From: Pseudomonas citri
GTDB taxonomy: Bacteria > Pseudomonadota > Gammaproteobacteria > Pseudomonadales > Pseudomonadaceae
Reading direction: 5' to 3'
NCBI RefSeq assembly: GCF_025336485.1
Contig: NZ_JAODAB010000001.1
Span: 248,001 to 312,000, forward strand
Length of the DNA stretch: 64,000 nucleotides
In this document: piece after piece, positions 34,533 through 46,659 of the stretch
How positions within the stretch are numbered: the first letter of the stretch is position 1
Layout: the number at the start of each line of letters is the position of its first letter
Notes under the pieces: generated by a model
Told to the model about the DNA's origin: nothing
Databases searched by the model: none
The model's input: only the letters and a program-made list of their open reading frames with translations
Position numbers and translations under genes: made by a program

Positions 34533-35975
34533 TCAAGATTGGGTTTGCAATTCAACCAACCGCGCCGCCAGCGCCTTGGCCTGGCTTGCCACATCAGTCA
34601 CGGCGGTGCTTTCCCACCACATCCCGCGCAGCGGCGGGCCCATGGCGAACAAGCGACTGGAGGGCTCGCCCCGGGCATCCAGCACCGCGCCGTCGGGACG
34701 CGCGGCGATGCCCAGGGCCAATGGGCCGGGCTGGACTAGGCCGCGGGCCAACAATTGTTGTGGCAAGGGTCGCGCCACCCGCCGCCAGTCATATTCAATG
34801 CCGCTGGAGTTGATCAGCGCAGCGCCCTGCACCACCGTCAGCCCGCTTTCGCCCCGTCGTCGAATGCTGATACTCAACGTTCCCTGTTCGGACGCTGCCA
34901 GCCCCTTGAACGACGCCGCGTGAATCCGCAATCGCCCCTCTTCATGCAGACGCGCCACCAGTTCGGCGCTCAACGGTGGCGAGCGATGGTGATGACTCTC
35001 CCACCAGGGCCGCACATGCCGCACGAACTGCCGGCGTTGCACGTCGCTGGCCTGGCTCCACAAACGCCCGATGTGTGCACGCACCGTGTCCAGCGGCGCC
35101 TGCCAATCGATGCCCTGGGCCTGGGCCTGGCGGCACTGCTCGCGCAAGGCCCGCATTAACTGGCGGGGTGAACGCAGGCTGTGATCCTCGGCCAGAAAAT
35201 CCACCCAGGCAGGCGGCTGGCGGCGCACGTGGGGCAACAGGCCATGGCGGGAAAACACTTCGATCGGCCCGCGGTGCCCGGCCTGTTCCAACGACACCAC
35301 GGCGTCGACCATGGTCAACCCCGAGCCGATGATCAGCACCGTGGCCTGCGGATCGAGCTGGCGCATCGCGGCCACATCCCAGGGATCCAGGGCCGCGGCA
35401 TTCAAGCCGCTGGATTGGGTTTGCGGGGTTCGCGCCGCCGCGAACATGCCGGTGGCCAGCACGGCGAAACAGCCACGCAAGCGTTGGCCGTCGTCCAACG
35501 TCAGCACCACGGCATCGTCGCAAAACCGCAGGTCCACGACTTGCGCGCGCACGTGCTCGGCCGTCGAACCGTTTTGTGCTCCCCACTCACGAGCCTCGGC
35601 CAGACGTTGCTGCACATACAGGCCAAACATTCCCCGGGGTGGAAACAACTCGCTGATCGGCACCGACTGCTGGGCCGACTCGGGCCAGTGACCGGCCTCG
35701 ATGAACGCGGTGAGCCATTGGGTCAGGTCATCGGCGTTGTCGGGATCGACGCTCATCCGCGCCGCGTTGCCGTTCAACGTGTGACCAAGCTCCACGGCAC
35801 TGTAGGCCTCGCCCCGGCCCAATTCGCTGCGCGGCTCGACAACCAGCACCTCGCGTCGCCCCGGCAGGCGCAGCAACTGTGCCGCCAGCATCGCGCCGCT
35901 CAGGCCACCGCCGATGATCAGCACATCGGCCTCACGAGTGGTGCCGTCTCCTTGTCGATCCAACGTTGCCTCCAT
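34533..35975 (-). CDS. FAD/NAD(P)-binding oxidoreductase, function unknown
   Basis: 480 residues. FAD-binding Rossmann motif at the N-terminus (ADVLIIGGGLSGAMLAAQLL) with an acidic strand end VVEPRSELGRGEAYS, a second nucleotide motif at ATVLIIGSGLTMVDAVVSL, and the block HVRRQPPAWVDF. It resembles the YdhS-type FAD-NAD(P)-binding family. Its gene is 15 bp after that of an XRE-cupin regulator, forming an operon, so the regulator may respond to its substrate. Substrate unknown. Confidence 0.85.
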   Translation of the reverse strand: MEATLDRQGDGTTREADVLIIGGGLSGAMLAAQLLRLPGRREVLVVEPRSELGRGEAYSAVELGHTLNGNAARMSVDPDNADDLTQWLTAFIEAGHWPESAQQSVPISELFPPRGMFGLYVQQRLAEAREWGAQNGSTAEHVRAQVVDLRFCDDAVVLTLDDGQRLRGCFAVLATGMFAAARTPQTQSSGLNAAALDPWDVAAMRQLDPQATVLIIGSGLTMVDAVVSLEQAGHRGPIEVFSRHGLLPHVRRQPPAWVDFLAEDHSLRSPRQLMRALREQCRQAQAQGIDWQAPLDTVRAHIGRLWSQASDVQRRQFVRHVRPWWESHHHRSPPLSAELVARLHEEGRLRIHAASFKGLAASEQGTLSISIRRRGESGLTVVQGAALINSSGIEYDWRRVARPLPQQLLARGLVQPGPLALGIAARPDGAVLDARGEPSSRLFAMGPPLRGMWWESTAVTDVASQAKALAARLVELQTQS

Positions 35976-35990
35976 ACCGCTCTCCAGGAA

Positions 35991-36566
35991 TCAAATCACC
36001 ACGTTGCGCACGAATCTCGTCGCCAGCGGGCCATCGTTGCGATAGGCATGGGGCTGGTTGCTGGCGAACATGAAGAACTCGCCGGCAGCGATCCGCCGTT
36101 CCTCACTGCCCAGCAGCAGGGTCAGGCAGCCTTCGAATACGTAGAGCTGTTCGCTCCAGCCATCGTTGTCAGGTTCCGAAGAGTAATGCTCGCCGGGTTC
36201 CAGGCGCCACTCCCAGAGCTCCACTTCGCGGCTGGCGGTGGCCTTGGCCAGTAACACGGCTTTACTGCCAGCAATCGTCCCAGCCCAGGCCAGTTCATTG
36301 ATGCGGCTCGGATCACGGGCGTCGGGGGCCTGGATCAAATCACTGAAGGCCACGTCCAGGGCTTCGGCCACGCGGTCCAGGGTGGTCAGGCTGACGTTCT
36401 TCTCCCCCGCCTCGATGGCCACCAGCATCCGCCGGCTGACCCCGGAAAGCTCCGCCAACGCGCTCTGGCTGAGCTGCGCGGCGTGACGCAGGCGCCGGAC
36501 ATTCTGGCTGACGTGTTGCAGGACGGAGGCCCGCTGGCCGTTTTCTTTGTGCACTATATTGCTCAC
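35991..36566 (-). CDS. XRE-family regulator with C-terminal cupin domain
   Basis: 191 residues: helix-turn-helix (LRHAAQLSQSALAELSGVSRRMLVAIEAGEKNVSLTTLDRVAEAL, ~25-70) and a small cupin (~110-185, EPGEHYSSEPDN and GEFFMFASNQPHAYRNDG) that likely senses a small ligand. Divergent from the EamA exporter and upstream of the FAD protein, so it probably controls one or both. The repeated TATA-R-TGC-R-CA elements at 36548-36587 are candidates for its operator. Confidence 0.9.
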   Translation of the reverse strand: MSNIVHKENGQRASVLQHVSQNVRRLRHAAQLSQSALAELSGVSRRMLVAIEAGEKNVSLTTLDRVAEALDVAFSDLIQAPDARDPSRINELAWAGTIAGSKAVLLAKATASREVELWEWRLEPGEHYSSEPDNDGWSEQLYVFEGCLTLLLGSEERRIAAGEFFMFASNQPHAYRNDGPLATRFVRNVVI

Positions 36567-36587
36567 AGGTTGGGGTTGCGCATTATA
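36548..36587. promoter_or_regulatory. Direct repeats and -10-like box between the XRE regulator and the exporter
   Basis: On the minus strand TATAATGCGCA (36587-36577) and TATAGTGCACA (36558-36548) repeat 29 bp apart, the second inside the first codons of the regulator. The first also reads as a TATAAT -10 box. This fits autoregulation by the XRE protein, but the leader would be only about 10 nt long, so the assignment is tentative. Confidence 0.35.
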
Positions 36588-36643
36588 CTGCCCAACTTCT
36601 ATTCGGGCGCATTGTGCGTCCGCCTCAATTGGCGCGCAAGGTC

Positions 36644-37585
36644 ATGACATCGGCGAACTCCCCCCAGGTTTCCCCTCATTTCTCCCGATTCAGCAAAGCC
36701 GAATGCGTGCTGGTGCTGATCACCATGATCTGGGGCGGCACCTTCCTCCTGGTCCAGCACGCCATGACCGTCAGTGGACCGATGTTTTTCGTCGGCTTGC
36801 GCTTCGCCGCCGCAGCCGCGTTCGTCGCGCTGTTCTCCTGGCGCCACCTGCGGGAGTTGACCCTATTCGAACTCAAGGCCGGCGCCTTCATCGGCGTGGC
36901 GATCATGCTCGGCTATGGCTTGCAGACCGTCGGCCTGCAAACCATCCCCAGCAGCCAGTCGGCGTTCATCACCGCGCTCTACGTGCCCTTCGTGCCGCTG
37001 CTGCAATGGCTGGTGCTGGGCCGTCGGCCAGGCTTGATGCCCAGCCTCGGCATCATGCTGGCGTTCACCGGCCTGATGCTCGTGTCGGGACCGGCCGGGG
37101 CGTCGCTGAATTTCAGCGCCGGTGAAATCGCCACGCTGGTCAGCGCCATTGCAATTGCCGCCGAAATCATCCTCATCAGCGCCTACGCCGGCCAGGTCGA
37201 TGTGCGCCGCGTCACCGTGGTACAACTGGCAAGCACCGCCGTATTGGCGTTCCTGATGGTGGTACCGACCCAGGAAACGATCCCGGATTTTTCCTGGTTG
37301 CTACTCGCCAGCGCCGTCGGCCTGGGAGCGGCCAGCGCGGCAATCCAGGTGGCGATGAACTGGGCGCAGAAAAGCGTCTCGCCCACCCGCGCCACGCTGA
37401 TCTACGCCGGCGAACCGGTGTGGGCCGGCATCGCCGGACGCCTGGCGGGCGAGCGGCTGCCGGCAATTGCCTTGTTCGGCGCGGCGCTGATCGTGGCGGC
37501 GGTGATTGTCAGCGAGCTGAAGATGCGGGGCAAAGAGGTCGAGGTCAGTACACCGCAAAGTCAGAAAACTCCACCTATCTTGTAG
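36644..37585 (+). CDS. EamA/DMT-family transporter
   Basis: 313 residues from the ATG at 36644; a GTG at 36614 would add ten residues. Ten TM segments in two EamA repeats (VLVLITMIWGGTFLLVQHAM opens the first, EIATLVSAIAIAAEIILISAY the second). The family exports or imports metabolites such as amino acids, nucleosides or drugs; the substrate cannot be told. It is divergent from an XRE-cupin regulator and followed 80 bp later by the antiporter operon. Confidence 0.88.
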   Translation: MTSANSPQVSPHFSRFSKAECVLVLITMIWGGTFLLVQHAMTVSGPMFFVGLRFAAAAAFVALFSWRHLRELTLFELKAGAFIGVAIMLGYGLQTVGLQTIPSSQSAFITALYVPFVPLLQWLVLGRRPGLMPSLGIMLAFTGLMLVSGPAGASLNFSAGEIATLVSAIAIAAEIILISAYAGQVDVRRVTVVQLASTAVLAFLMVVPTQETIPDFSWLLLASAVGLGAASAAIQVAMNWAQKSVSPTRATLIYAGEPVWAGIAGRLAGERLPAIALFGAALIVAAVIVSELKMRGKEVEVSTPQSQKTPPIL

Positions 37586-37665
37586 GATTCTGCGACACCC
37601 TCGCGGTTGGTGATCCGGAACACGCCACGTATGATCCCCGCTATCCACCCGCCGAATAGAAGCCT

Positions 37666-40589
<2,924 letters not shown>

Positions 40590-40590
<1 letters not shown>

Positions 40591-40934
40591 TGGAAGAAGT
40601 CATCGCAATCGCCGTCGGCGTTCTGGCCGCCTCGGGCGTCTGGCTGGTGCTGCGCCCACGGACCTTCCAGGTGGTCATGGGCCTGTGCCTGCTGTCCTAT
40701 GGCGTCAACCTGTTCATCTTCAGCATGGGCAGCCTGTTCATCGGCAAGGAGCCAATCATCAAGGACGGCGTGCCCCAGGACCTGCTGCACTACACCGACC
40801 CGTTGCCCCAGGCCCTGGTGCTGACAGCCATCGTCATCAGCTTCGCCATGACCGCGCTGTTCCTGGTGGTGTTGCTGGCTTCCCGGGGCCTGACCGGCAC
40901 CGACCATGTGGACGGCCGGGAGCCCAAGCAATGA
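40590..40934 (+). CDS. phaC: Cation/H+ antiporter subunit C
   Basis: 114 residues, three TM helices, NuoK-like. Starts one base before the end of subunit A (TGATGG junction) and its stop overlaps the start of subunit D (ATGA). Sequence FQVVMGLCLLSYGVNLFIFSMG and ALVLTAIVISFAMTALFLVVLL are typical of MnhC/PhaC. Confidence 0.92.
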
Positions 40935-42610
40935 GCCTGACGCCGCACCTGATTGCCGCGCCCATCCTGCTGCCGCTGCTGACCGCCGCGTTGATGCTGA
41001 TGCTGGGCGAGAAACACCGTCCGCTCAAGGCGCGGATCAACCTGTTCTCCAGCCTGCTGGGCCTGGGCATTGCCGTGCTGTTGCTGCGCTGGACCCTGGA
41101 CCAGGCCGAGCCCGCCTCCATCGGCGTGTACCTGCCAGGTAACTGGCAGGCGCCGTTCGGCATCGTGCTGGTGGTCGATCACCTGTCGGCACTGATGCTG
41201 GTGCTGACCGGCATCATCGGCGTCTGCGCCTTGCTGTTCGCCACGGCCCGCTGGCACGGCGCCGGGGCGAGCTTCCACGCTTTGTTCCAGATCCAACTGA
41301 TGGGCCTGTATGGCGCTTTTCTCACCGCGGACCTGTTCAACCTGTTCGTGTTCTTCGAGGTACTGCTGGCCGCGTCCTACGGCCTGATGCTCCATGGCTC
41401 GGGCCGGGCACGGGTGTCGTCGGGGCTGCATTACATCTCCATCAACCTGCTGGCCTCGTCGCTGTTCCTGATCGGTGCGGCACTGATCTACGGCGTCACC
41501 GGCACCTTGAACATGGCCGACCTGGCCCTGAAGATCCCGCTGGTGCCGGAAGCCGACCGCGGCCTGTTGCACGCCGGCGCCGGCATCCTCGCAGTGGCGT
41601 TCCTGGCCAAGGCTGGCATGTGGCCGCTGAATTTCTGGCTGGTGCCGGCCTACAGCGCCGCCAGTGCGCCGGTGGCGGCGCTGTTTGCGATCATGACCAA
41701 GGTCGGCGTCTACACCATCCTGCGTTTGTGGACGTTGCTGTTCTCCGGCCAGGCCGGCGCCTCGGCGTATTTCGGCGCCGACTGGCTGGTCTATGGCGGC
41801 ATGGCGACCATCGTCTGCGCCGCCATCGCCATTCTCGCCGCCCAGCGTCTGGAGCGCATGGCCAGCCTGAGCATCCTGGTCTCGGCCGGGATCCTGCTGT
41901 CCGCGATCGGCTTCGCCCAGCCCAACCTGGTGGCAGCGGCGCTGTTTTACCTGGTGAGCTCGACCCTGGCGCTGTGCGCGCTGTTCTTGCTGGCGGAGTT
42001 GATCGAACGCTCGCGCTCGGCCAACGAACCGGCCCTGGACGACGACCTCGATACGCTGCCGCGACCGCTCGAATCCTTGCAGCCGCCCAAGGGCATCAAC
42101 CTCGATGACGAACAAAAAGCCGTGGTCGGGCAAGTGATTCCCTGGACCATGGCCTTCCTTGGCTTGAGCTTTATCTGCTGCGCGCTGCTGATTATCGGCA
42201 TGCCGCCGTTGTCGGGGTTCATCGCTAAACTGAGCCTGCTGAGCGCCCTGCTCAATCCCCAGGGGCTGGGGGCCAGCGAACCGCTGTCGAAACCGGCGTG
42301 GGGCTTGCTGGCATTGCTCATCCTCTCGGGGCTGGCGTCGCTGATTGCCTTTTCGCGGCTGGGCATCCAGCGTTTCTGGACGCCACAGGAGCGCCCGTCG
42401 CCGCTGCTGCGGCCGTTCGAATGCCTGCCGATCATCGTCCTGCTGGGCTTGGGCATCGCCCTGACGTTCAAGGCCGAGCCGCTGCTGCGCTACACCCGGG
42501 CGAGCGCCGATGCGCTGAACAACCCGGAACATTACGTGATGTCGGTGCTGGCCACCCGTGCCGTGCCCAGCCCCGAAGCCCGCGCCGCGTTGCTGGAGGT
42601 GCAGCCATGA
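40931..42610 (+). CDS. phaD: Cation/H+ antiporter subunit D
   Basis: 559 residues from the ATG at 40931, overlapping the stop of subunit C; the open frame extends upstream but lies inside that gene. About 14 TM helices of the proton-pumping NuoN/MrpD type with AKAGMWPLNFWLVPAYSAASAPVAALFAIMTKVGVY. Overlaps subunit E by ATGA. Confidence 0.93.
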   Translation: MSLTPHLIAAPILLPLLTAALMLMLGEKHRPLKARINLFSSLLGLGIAVLLLRWTLDQAEPASIGVYLPGNWQAPFGIVLVVDHLSALMLVLTGIIGVCALLFATARWHGAGASFHALFQIQLMGLYGAFLTADLFNLFVFFEVLLAASYGLMLHGSGRARVSSGLHYISINLLASSLFLIGAALIYGVTGTLNMADLALKIPLVPEADRGLLHAGAGILAVAFLAKAGMWPLNFWLVPAYSAASAPVAALFAIMTKVGVYTILRLWTLLFSGQAGASAYFGADWLVYGGMATIVCAAIAILAAQRLERMASLSILVSAGILLSAIGFAQPNLVAAALFYLVSSTLALCALFLLAELIERSRSANEPALDDDLDTLPRPLESLQPPKGINLDDEQKAVVGQVIPWTMAFLGLSFICCALLIIGMPPLSGFIAKLSLLSALLNPQGLGASEPLSKPAWGLLALLILSGLASLIAFSRLGIQRFWTPQERPSPLLRPFECLPIIVLLGLGIALTFKAEPLLRYTRASADALNNPEHYVMSVLATRAVPSPEARAALLEVQP

Positions 42611-43095
42611 AGCGTCTGTTCCCCGCGCCGTGGCTGTCCTTGGCGCTGTGGCTGCTGTGGCTGGTGTTGAACGCGTCCCTCAGTGCCGGTCATCTGCTGC
42701 TGGGCGCGGCATTGGGCCTGCTGGCGCCGCTGCTGATGCGTCCGTTGCGCCCTCGGCCCATCCACATCCGCCGACCGTGGGCGATGCTGCGGTTGTTCCT
42801 GCGGGTGGGCCGCGACGTGCTGGCCTCCAACCTGACGGTGGCCTGGGGCGTGCTGAACGCCGACCGGCGCCCGCCCCGCTCACGGTTCATCAAGGTGCCG
42901 CTGGACCTGAGCGACGCCAACGGCCTGGCGGCGTTGTCGATGATCACCACGGTGATTCCCGGAACGGTCTGGTCGGAGCTGGCGCTGGATCGCAGCATCC
43001 TGTTGATGCATGTGTTCGACCTGGAGGACGAGGCGTCATTCATCGCGCACTTCAAGACCACCTACGAGCGACCGTTGATGGAGATTTTCGAATGA
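42607..43095 (+). CDS. phaE: Cation/H+ antiporter subunit E
   Basis: 162 residues from the ATG at 42607. N-terminal TM pair (LSLALWLLWLVLNASLSAGHLLLGAALGLL) and a cytoplasmic domain with IKVPLDLSDANGLAALSMITTVIPGTVWSELALD, a hallmark of MnhE. Coupled by four-base overlaps to D and F. Confidence 0.93.
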   Translation: MKRLFPAPWLSLALWLLWLVLNASLSAGHLLLGAALGLLAPLLMRPLRPRPIHIRRPWAMLRLFLRVGRDVLASNLTVAWGVLNADRRPPRSRFIKVPLDLSDANGLAALSMITTVIPGTVWSELALDRSILLMHVFDLEDEASFIAHFKTTYERPLMEIFE

Positions 43096-43370
43096 CCCCG
43101 CTGCTGTCCAATGCGATCCTGTTGAGCCTGTTCCTGTTCTCCCTGGCGATGGTCCTGACGCTGGTGCGCCTGTTCAAGGGACCTTCGGCGCAGGATCGGG
43201 TCTTGGCCTTGGACTATCTGTACATCGTGGCGATGCTGATGATGCTGGTGCTGGGCATCCGTTACGCCAGCGACACCTATTTCGAGGCGGCGCTGCTGAT
43301 CGCCCTGTTCGGCTTTGTCGGCTCGTTTGCCCTGGCCAAGTTCCTGTTGCGCGGCGAGGTGATCGAATGA
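43092..43370 (+). CDS. phaF: Cation/H+ antiporter subunit F
   Basis: 92 residues from the ATG at 43092, three TM helices. VRLFKGPSAQDRVLALDYLYIVAMLMMLVLGIRY is the conserved MnhF core. Overlaps E and G. Confidence 0.92.
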   Translation: MTPLLSNAILLSLFLFSLAMVLTLVRLFKGPSAQDRVLALDYLYIVAMLMMLVLGIRYASDTYFEAALLIALFGFVGSFALAKFLLRGEVIE

Positions 43371-43720
43371 CCGGCGAACTGTCGATGTGGGTGCAGATCC
43401 CGGTGGCGATCCTGCTGGTGTGCGGCAGCTTCTTCGCCTTGACCGGCGCCATCGGCCTGGTGCGCTTGAAGGACTATTTCCAGCGCATGCACCCGCCGGC
43501 CCTGGCTTCGACGCTGGGCGCCTGGTGCGTGGCGCTGGCCTCGATCGTGTATTTTTCCGCCCTCAAGTCCGGGCCGGTGCTGCATGCCTGGCTGATCCCG
43601 ATCCTGCTGTCGATCACCGTGCCGGTGACCACCCTGCTGCTGGCCCGCGCGGCGTTGTTTCGCAAGCGCATGGCCAGGGATGACGTGCCGGGGGAAGTGA
43701 GCAGTCGCAAAGACGATTAA
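43367..43720 (+). CDS. phaG: Cation/H+ antiporter subunit G
   Basis: 117 residues with three TM helices. FFALTGAIGLVRLKDYFQRMHPPALASTLGAW is the MnhG/PhaG signature. Last gene of the six-gene operon; no terminator with a U-run is visible in the 15 bp before the convergent DUF3995 gene. Confidence 0.93.
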   Translation: MTGELSMWVQIPVAILLVCGSFFALTGAIGLVRLKDYFQRMHPPALASTLGAWCVALASIVYFSALKSGPVLHAWLIPILLSITVPVTTLLLARAALFRKRMARDDVPGEVSSRKDD

Positions 43721-43735
43721 CCGCTTTTATAAGGC

Positions 43736-44173
43736 TCAGGCCCAGGCCACCGCCAATAGCCCAGCCCCCAGCACCACGCACAGCGGCGAGTACACCCAGG
43801 TGTCAAGCCGGGCGAAGGTCGAGCCCTTGACTTCCTTGAAGAAGCCCACCAGCTCCGACTCGCCGATGGCCCGGGCGAACATCAGCAAGGCAATCGCGCT
43901 GATCAGCCATTGCAACGCCCGATGGGTGACCGGCTGCGCCAGCAGGCCGACCCGCAGGCTGACCAACACGGCAATCAGCAACAGCGCCAGGGCTACCAGG
44001 AGCGTCAGCCAGCCCGATGGATCGAATGCCGGACGCAGCCCACTGCCCTGTTTCACCGGCACCTGGGGCACCACCGCCCGGGTCGCCCAGCGCCCACCCA
44101 GGGCCCAATACAAATGGATCAAGCTGATGGCCGCAAACGTTGCGACCAGCGTCCGTGCCAATAAAAGCGTCAT
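43736..44173 (-). CDS. DUF3995 membrane protein
   Basis: 145 residues with four TM segments, the first containing ISLIHLYWALGGRWA, the conserved opening of the DUF3995 family. No biochemical role is known. Convergent with the antiporter operon and 15 bp from it; the upstream 147 bp before the binding-protein gene show only an ordinary promoter-like AT-rich stretch. Confidence 0.8.
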   Translation of the reverse strand: MTLLLARTLVATFAAISLIHLYWALGGRWATRAVVPQVPVKQGSGLRPAFDPSGWLTLLVALALLLIAVLVSLRVGLLAQPVTHRALQWLISAIALLMFARAIGESELVGFFKEVKGSTFARLDTWVYSPLCVVLGAGLLAVAWA

Positions 44174-44320
44174 TCGCCAGCCTCCTGTAAAGGTTGAACA
44201 ATTATCCTAGCTTGAATTCGGCATCTCGCTATGACGGGCGCAGACTGCCAGTTTCCGGCGAAGGACTCATTGCCCAGGATCAAGAGTTCGGCCGACGCGC
44301 AGGCACTTTTCGTACAAAGC

Positions 44321-45331
44321 CTAGAGACCGGCGGCGACCTTGTCCGCCACCTCCTTGGGCAACCAGGCCTGCCAGACCTGCGGGTAGTCCTTGAGGAACG
44401 CTCGCGCGGCTTCACGGGGCGGTGTGCGTTTTTCATTCATCTGCGCCAACGCCTTGTTCAGCGGTTCGATGGGCAAGTCGACCTTGCTGAAGAATTCGGT
44501 AATGTCCGGGTGCTGCTGCTGGAACGGTGCCGACACGCCAATCGACAGTTTCGAGGCCAGTGAACGGGTCGGTTTCGGGTCGGGATTGTCGGCGTCGGTC
44601 AGGGTTTTCCAGGCCTGGGCGTCAAATGGCGGCTCTTGCAACTGCACCAGTTTGAAGCGTCCCAGCAGCGGCGTCGGCGACCAGTAGTAGAACAGGACCG
44701 GTTTGCCGCGACGGATCGACGAGGTGATTTCCGCGTCCAGCGCCGCCCCCGAGCCACTGCGAAAGTTCACGAAGCTGTCGTCCAGGCCGTAGGCCTTGAG
44801 CTTCTGTTTATTGACCACTTCCGACGTCCAGCCGATCGGGCTGTTGAGGAAGCGCCCCTTGTCCGGGCTCTCCGGGTCCTTGAACACATGCTTGTAGCGC
44901 GCCAGGTCCTGGACGCTGCGCAGGTCCGGCGCCAGGGGCTTGAGGCCCTTGGCCGGGTCGCCCTTGATGACATACTCCGGGACCCACCAACCTTCTGTCG
45001 CGCCTTTGACCGTATCGCCCAGGGCGATCACTTTGCCTTCGGCCTCGGCCTTGACCCAAACGGGGCTGCGCCCGGCCCACTCTTCGCCGATCACCTGGAT
45101 GTCGTTATTGGCCAGGGCGGTTTCCAGGGTAATGGTGGTGCCGGGCAACGTATCGGTCGACAAGCCATAGCCCTTTTCGACGACGATTCGCAGGATCTCG
45201 GTGATCAGGCTGCCACTTTCCCAATTCAAGTCGGCAAAGTGGATCGGCGCCGAGGCGGCCGATGCCGGGAATGACGAAACCAACACAGCACAGGTGGCCC
45301 AGGCAGCCAGCCACTGTCGAACTCGTTTCAT
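44321..45331 (-). CDS. Orphan glycine betaine/choline-type ABC substrate-binding protein
   Basis: 336 residues from the ATG at 45331 (GAGGT seven bases before it). Signal peptide with cleavage near SAASAPIHFADLNW, then an OpuAC-type fold with PGTTITLETALANNDIQVIGEEWAGRSPVW and LFYYWSPTPLLGRFKLVQL. No permease or ATPase gene is adjacent. Pseudomonas is known to have orphan binding proteins (CaiX, BetX) that feed the shared CbcWV transporter, so that role is plausible. Ligand undetermined. Confidence 0.88.
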   Translation of the reverse strand: MKRVRQWLAAWATCAVLVSSFPASAASAPIHFADLNWESGSLITEILRIVVEKGYGLSTDTLPGTTITLETALANNDIQVIGEEWAGRSPVWVKAEAEGKVIALGDTVKGATEGWWVPEYVIKGDPAKGLKPLAPDLRSVQDLARYKHVFKDPESPDKGRFLNSPIGWTSEVVNKQKLKAYGLDDSFVNFRSGSGAALDAEITSSIRRGKPVLFYYWSPTPLLGRFKLVQLQEPPFDAQAWKTLTDADNPDPKPTRSLASKLSIGVSAPFQQQHPDITEFFSKVDLPIEPLNKALAQMNEKRTPPREAARAFLKDYPQVWQAWLPKEVADKVAAGL

Positions 45332-45503
45332 GCTTTGCACCTCGTGCCAGATACAGTCATCGCTGAACGGTCCTGCGCAACCAAACGCAAGCCCCTGAAG
45401 ATTTCAGTCCACTGACTGTAGCCGAGGTTCCAGCGAAGCCTTGCGAAACAGGCCAAAGACCCGCGAATGCGCAGTCCAGGTTCGTTTCACCGGCCCGGAC
45501 ACA

Positions 45504-45974
45504 TCACTCGCTGGCCTTGAAGCTCACGAGCTCGCCCTTGCGCCACTTGGCGGCCTTGGCGGTCACCGCCTTGAGGGTCTTGGTCAAGCCTTCCTGCAAC
45601 TGTTCGTCGGCAGCGAATACGGTCACCACGCTGTGGCCTTCCTTGAACAGGATGGCATGCCCACCGGTGGTCGTGACGAACGCATAGTCGCCCAGGCCAT
45701 AGACCGTCAATTTGATCTCGCGAAAACGGATTTCAAACTTGCCGCCCTCACGGCTCGGCAGCACCGCTGCACGAAAGTGGTCGCCGACCTTGAGTTCAAG
45801 CCTGGGCTTGTCATCCACCACCAACGCCGATTCGGTGTCGATTTCGGCCACGTAGATGCCTTCCGCGGTCTGTTCGGTGACGTAGACGAAACGTGACTGG
45901 AATTGCTTGACCAGTTTTGCCCGCAGATCACCCAATACAAACAACGCGTGCATGTCGAGATTACTAACTGCCAA
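45504..45974 (-). CDS. Conserved hypothetical protein
   Basis: 156 residues from a TTG at 45974 preceded by GGGGA at seven bases; an ATG at 45953 or a longer upstream frame are alternatives. It is hydrophilic, with no signal peptide, and has a regular pattern of short beta-like segments (RFVYVTEQTAEGIYVAEIDTE, FEIRFREIKLTVYGLGDYAFVTT). I do not recognise a family. It is divergent from the small gene at 46380. Confidence 0.65.
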   Translation of the reverse strand: MAVSNLDMHALFVLGDLRAKLVKQFQSRFVYVTEQTAEGIYVAEIDTESALVVDDKPRLELKVGDHFRAAVLPSREGGKFEIRFREIKLTVYGLGDYAFVTTTGGHAILFKEGHSVVTVFAADEQLQEGLTKTLKAVTAKAAKWRKGELVSFKASE

Positions 45975-46379
45975 GGAAACATCCCCATCTTTCTGAAAAC
46001 GGTCCACTCCCTGGAAGGGACGGACCAATAGAACCCGTGCCGACTGCAATGTCGCAATGGACTGTCACTGAAATTCGAAGTGGGCGGCGCGCCCCATCCT
46101 GGACCCGAGCAGACTAAAGGTTGCCGCTCTTGCCGTCTTTCCCGGGGGGTCGTCAGAGGTCGAAGGAAAACGCCACTCTGCGTATCGGAAAAGGAGGATT
46201 ACTAACTTTAGGGAAATTTCGTACTTAAAAAAGCATTTTTCTGACATCGAGCCCAAAAAAAATTGCTTTAGATAGGCGCAGCCGTCCATACCGTGCTGCC
46301 GATTCTAGAGCAGCAAGTGCTGTGGAGACTACATGAAGTATTCGGTAATTCGTCGGTAAACCATAGAAAAGGAATTCAC
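45975..46379. other. 405-bp intergenic region with AT-rich tract
   Basis: No convincing gene. Around 46190-46275 the composition drops sharply with runs such as AAAAAAGCATTTTTC and CCCAAAAAAAATTGC, unlike the flanks. The small gene at 46380 follows with a clear AAAAGGAATTCAC ribosome site. A promoter bound by a nucleoid protein such as MvaT is possible; that is inference. Confidence 0.5.
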
Positions 46380-46595
46380 ATGGACACTTTCGCAACCTTG
46401 AATCAACCCGTTGAACTTTGCATTAGCGGGATCGATTGCCTTCCTGTGGCGTTGATCCAGCCACGCTATCGGGTCGTCCTGGCCGGCAAATGTTTCTTTC
46501 ATATCGAGGAAACCTCGACTGGACGTGTAAGAGGTTTCCGCACCGATCACAACGAGGCCTGCTACCTGGCCAGGCATCTGGAACGAAGCGCCTGA
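46380..46595 (+). CDS. Small hypothetical protein
   Basis: 71 residues from the ATG at 46380, preceded by AAGGA eight bases upstream. Soluble, no TM: it contains SGIDCLPVALIQPRYRVVLAGKC and a charged C-terminus with RHLERS. I do not recognise a family, but the start signal is good and composition matches genuine genes. Confidence 0.6.
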   Translation: MDTFATLNQPVELCISGIDCLPVALIQPRYRVVLAGKCFFHIEETSTGRVRGFRTDHNEACYLARHLERSA

Positions 46596-46659
46596 GGACT
46601 GCGGGGGCGCCGATCGCACGCCTTGCGCTCGTGCGCCTCAGATAAGGATGACAACCGGG

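Noticed and set aside
40790..42532. 580-residue minus-strand frame opposite subunit D
   Set aside because: Antisense shadow; the protein is rich in Gln and His, with no recognisable domain.
46065..46289. 74-residue frame in the AT-rich intergenic region
   Set aside because: No ribosome site and low-complexity composition; it overlaps the region that looks like a promoter.
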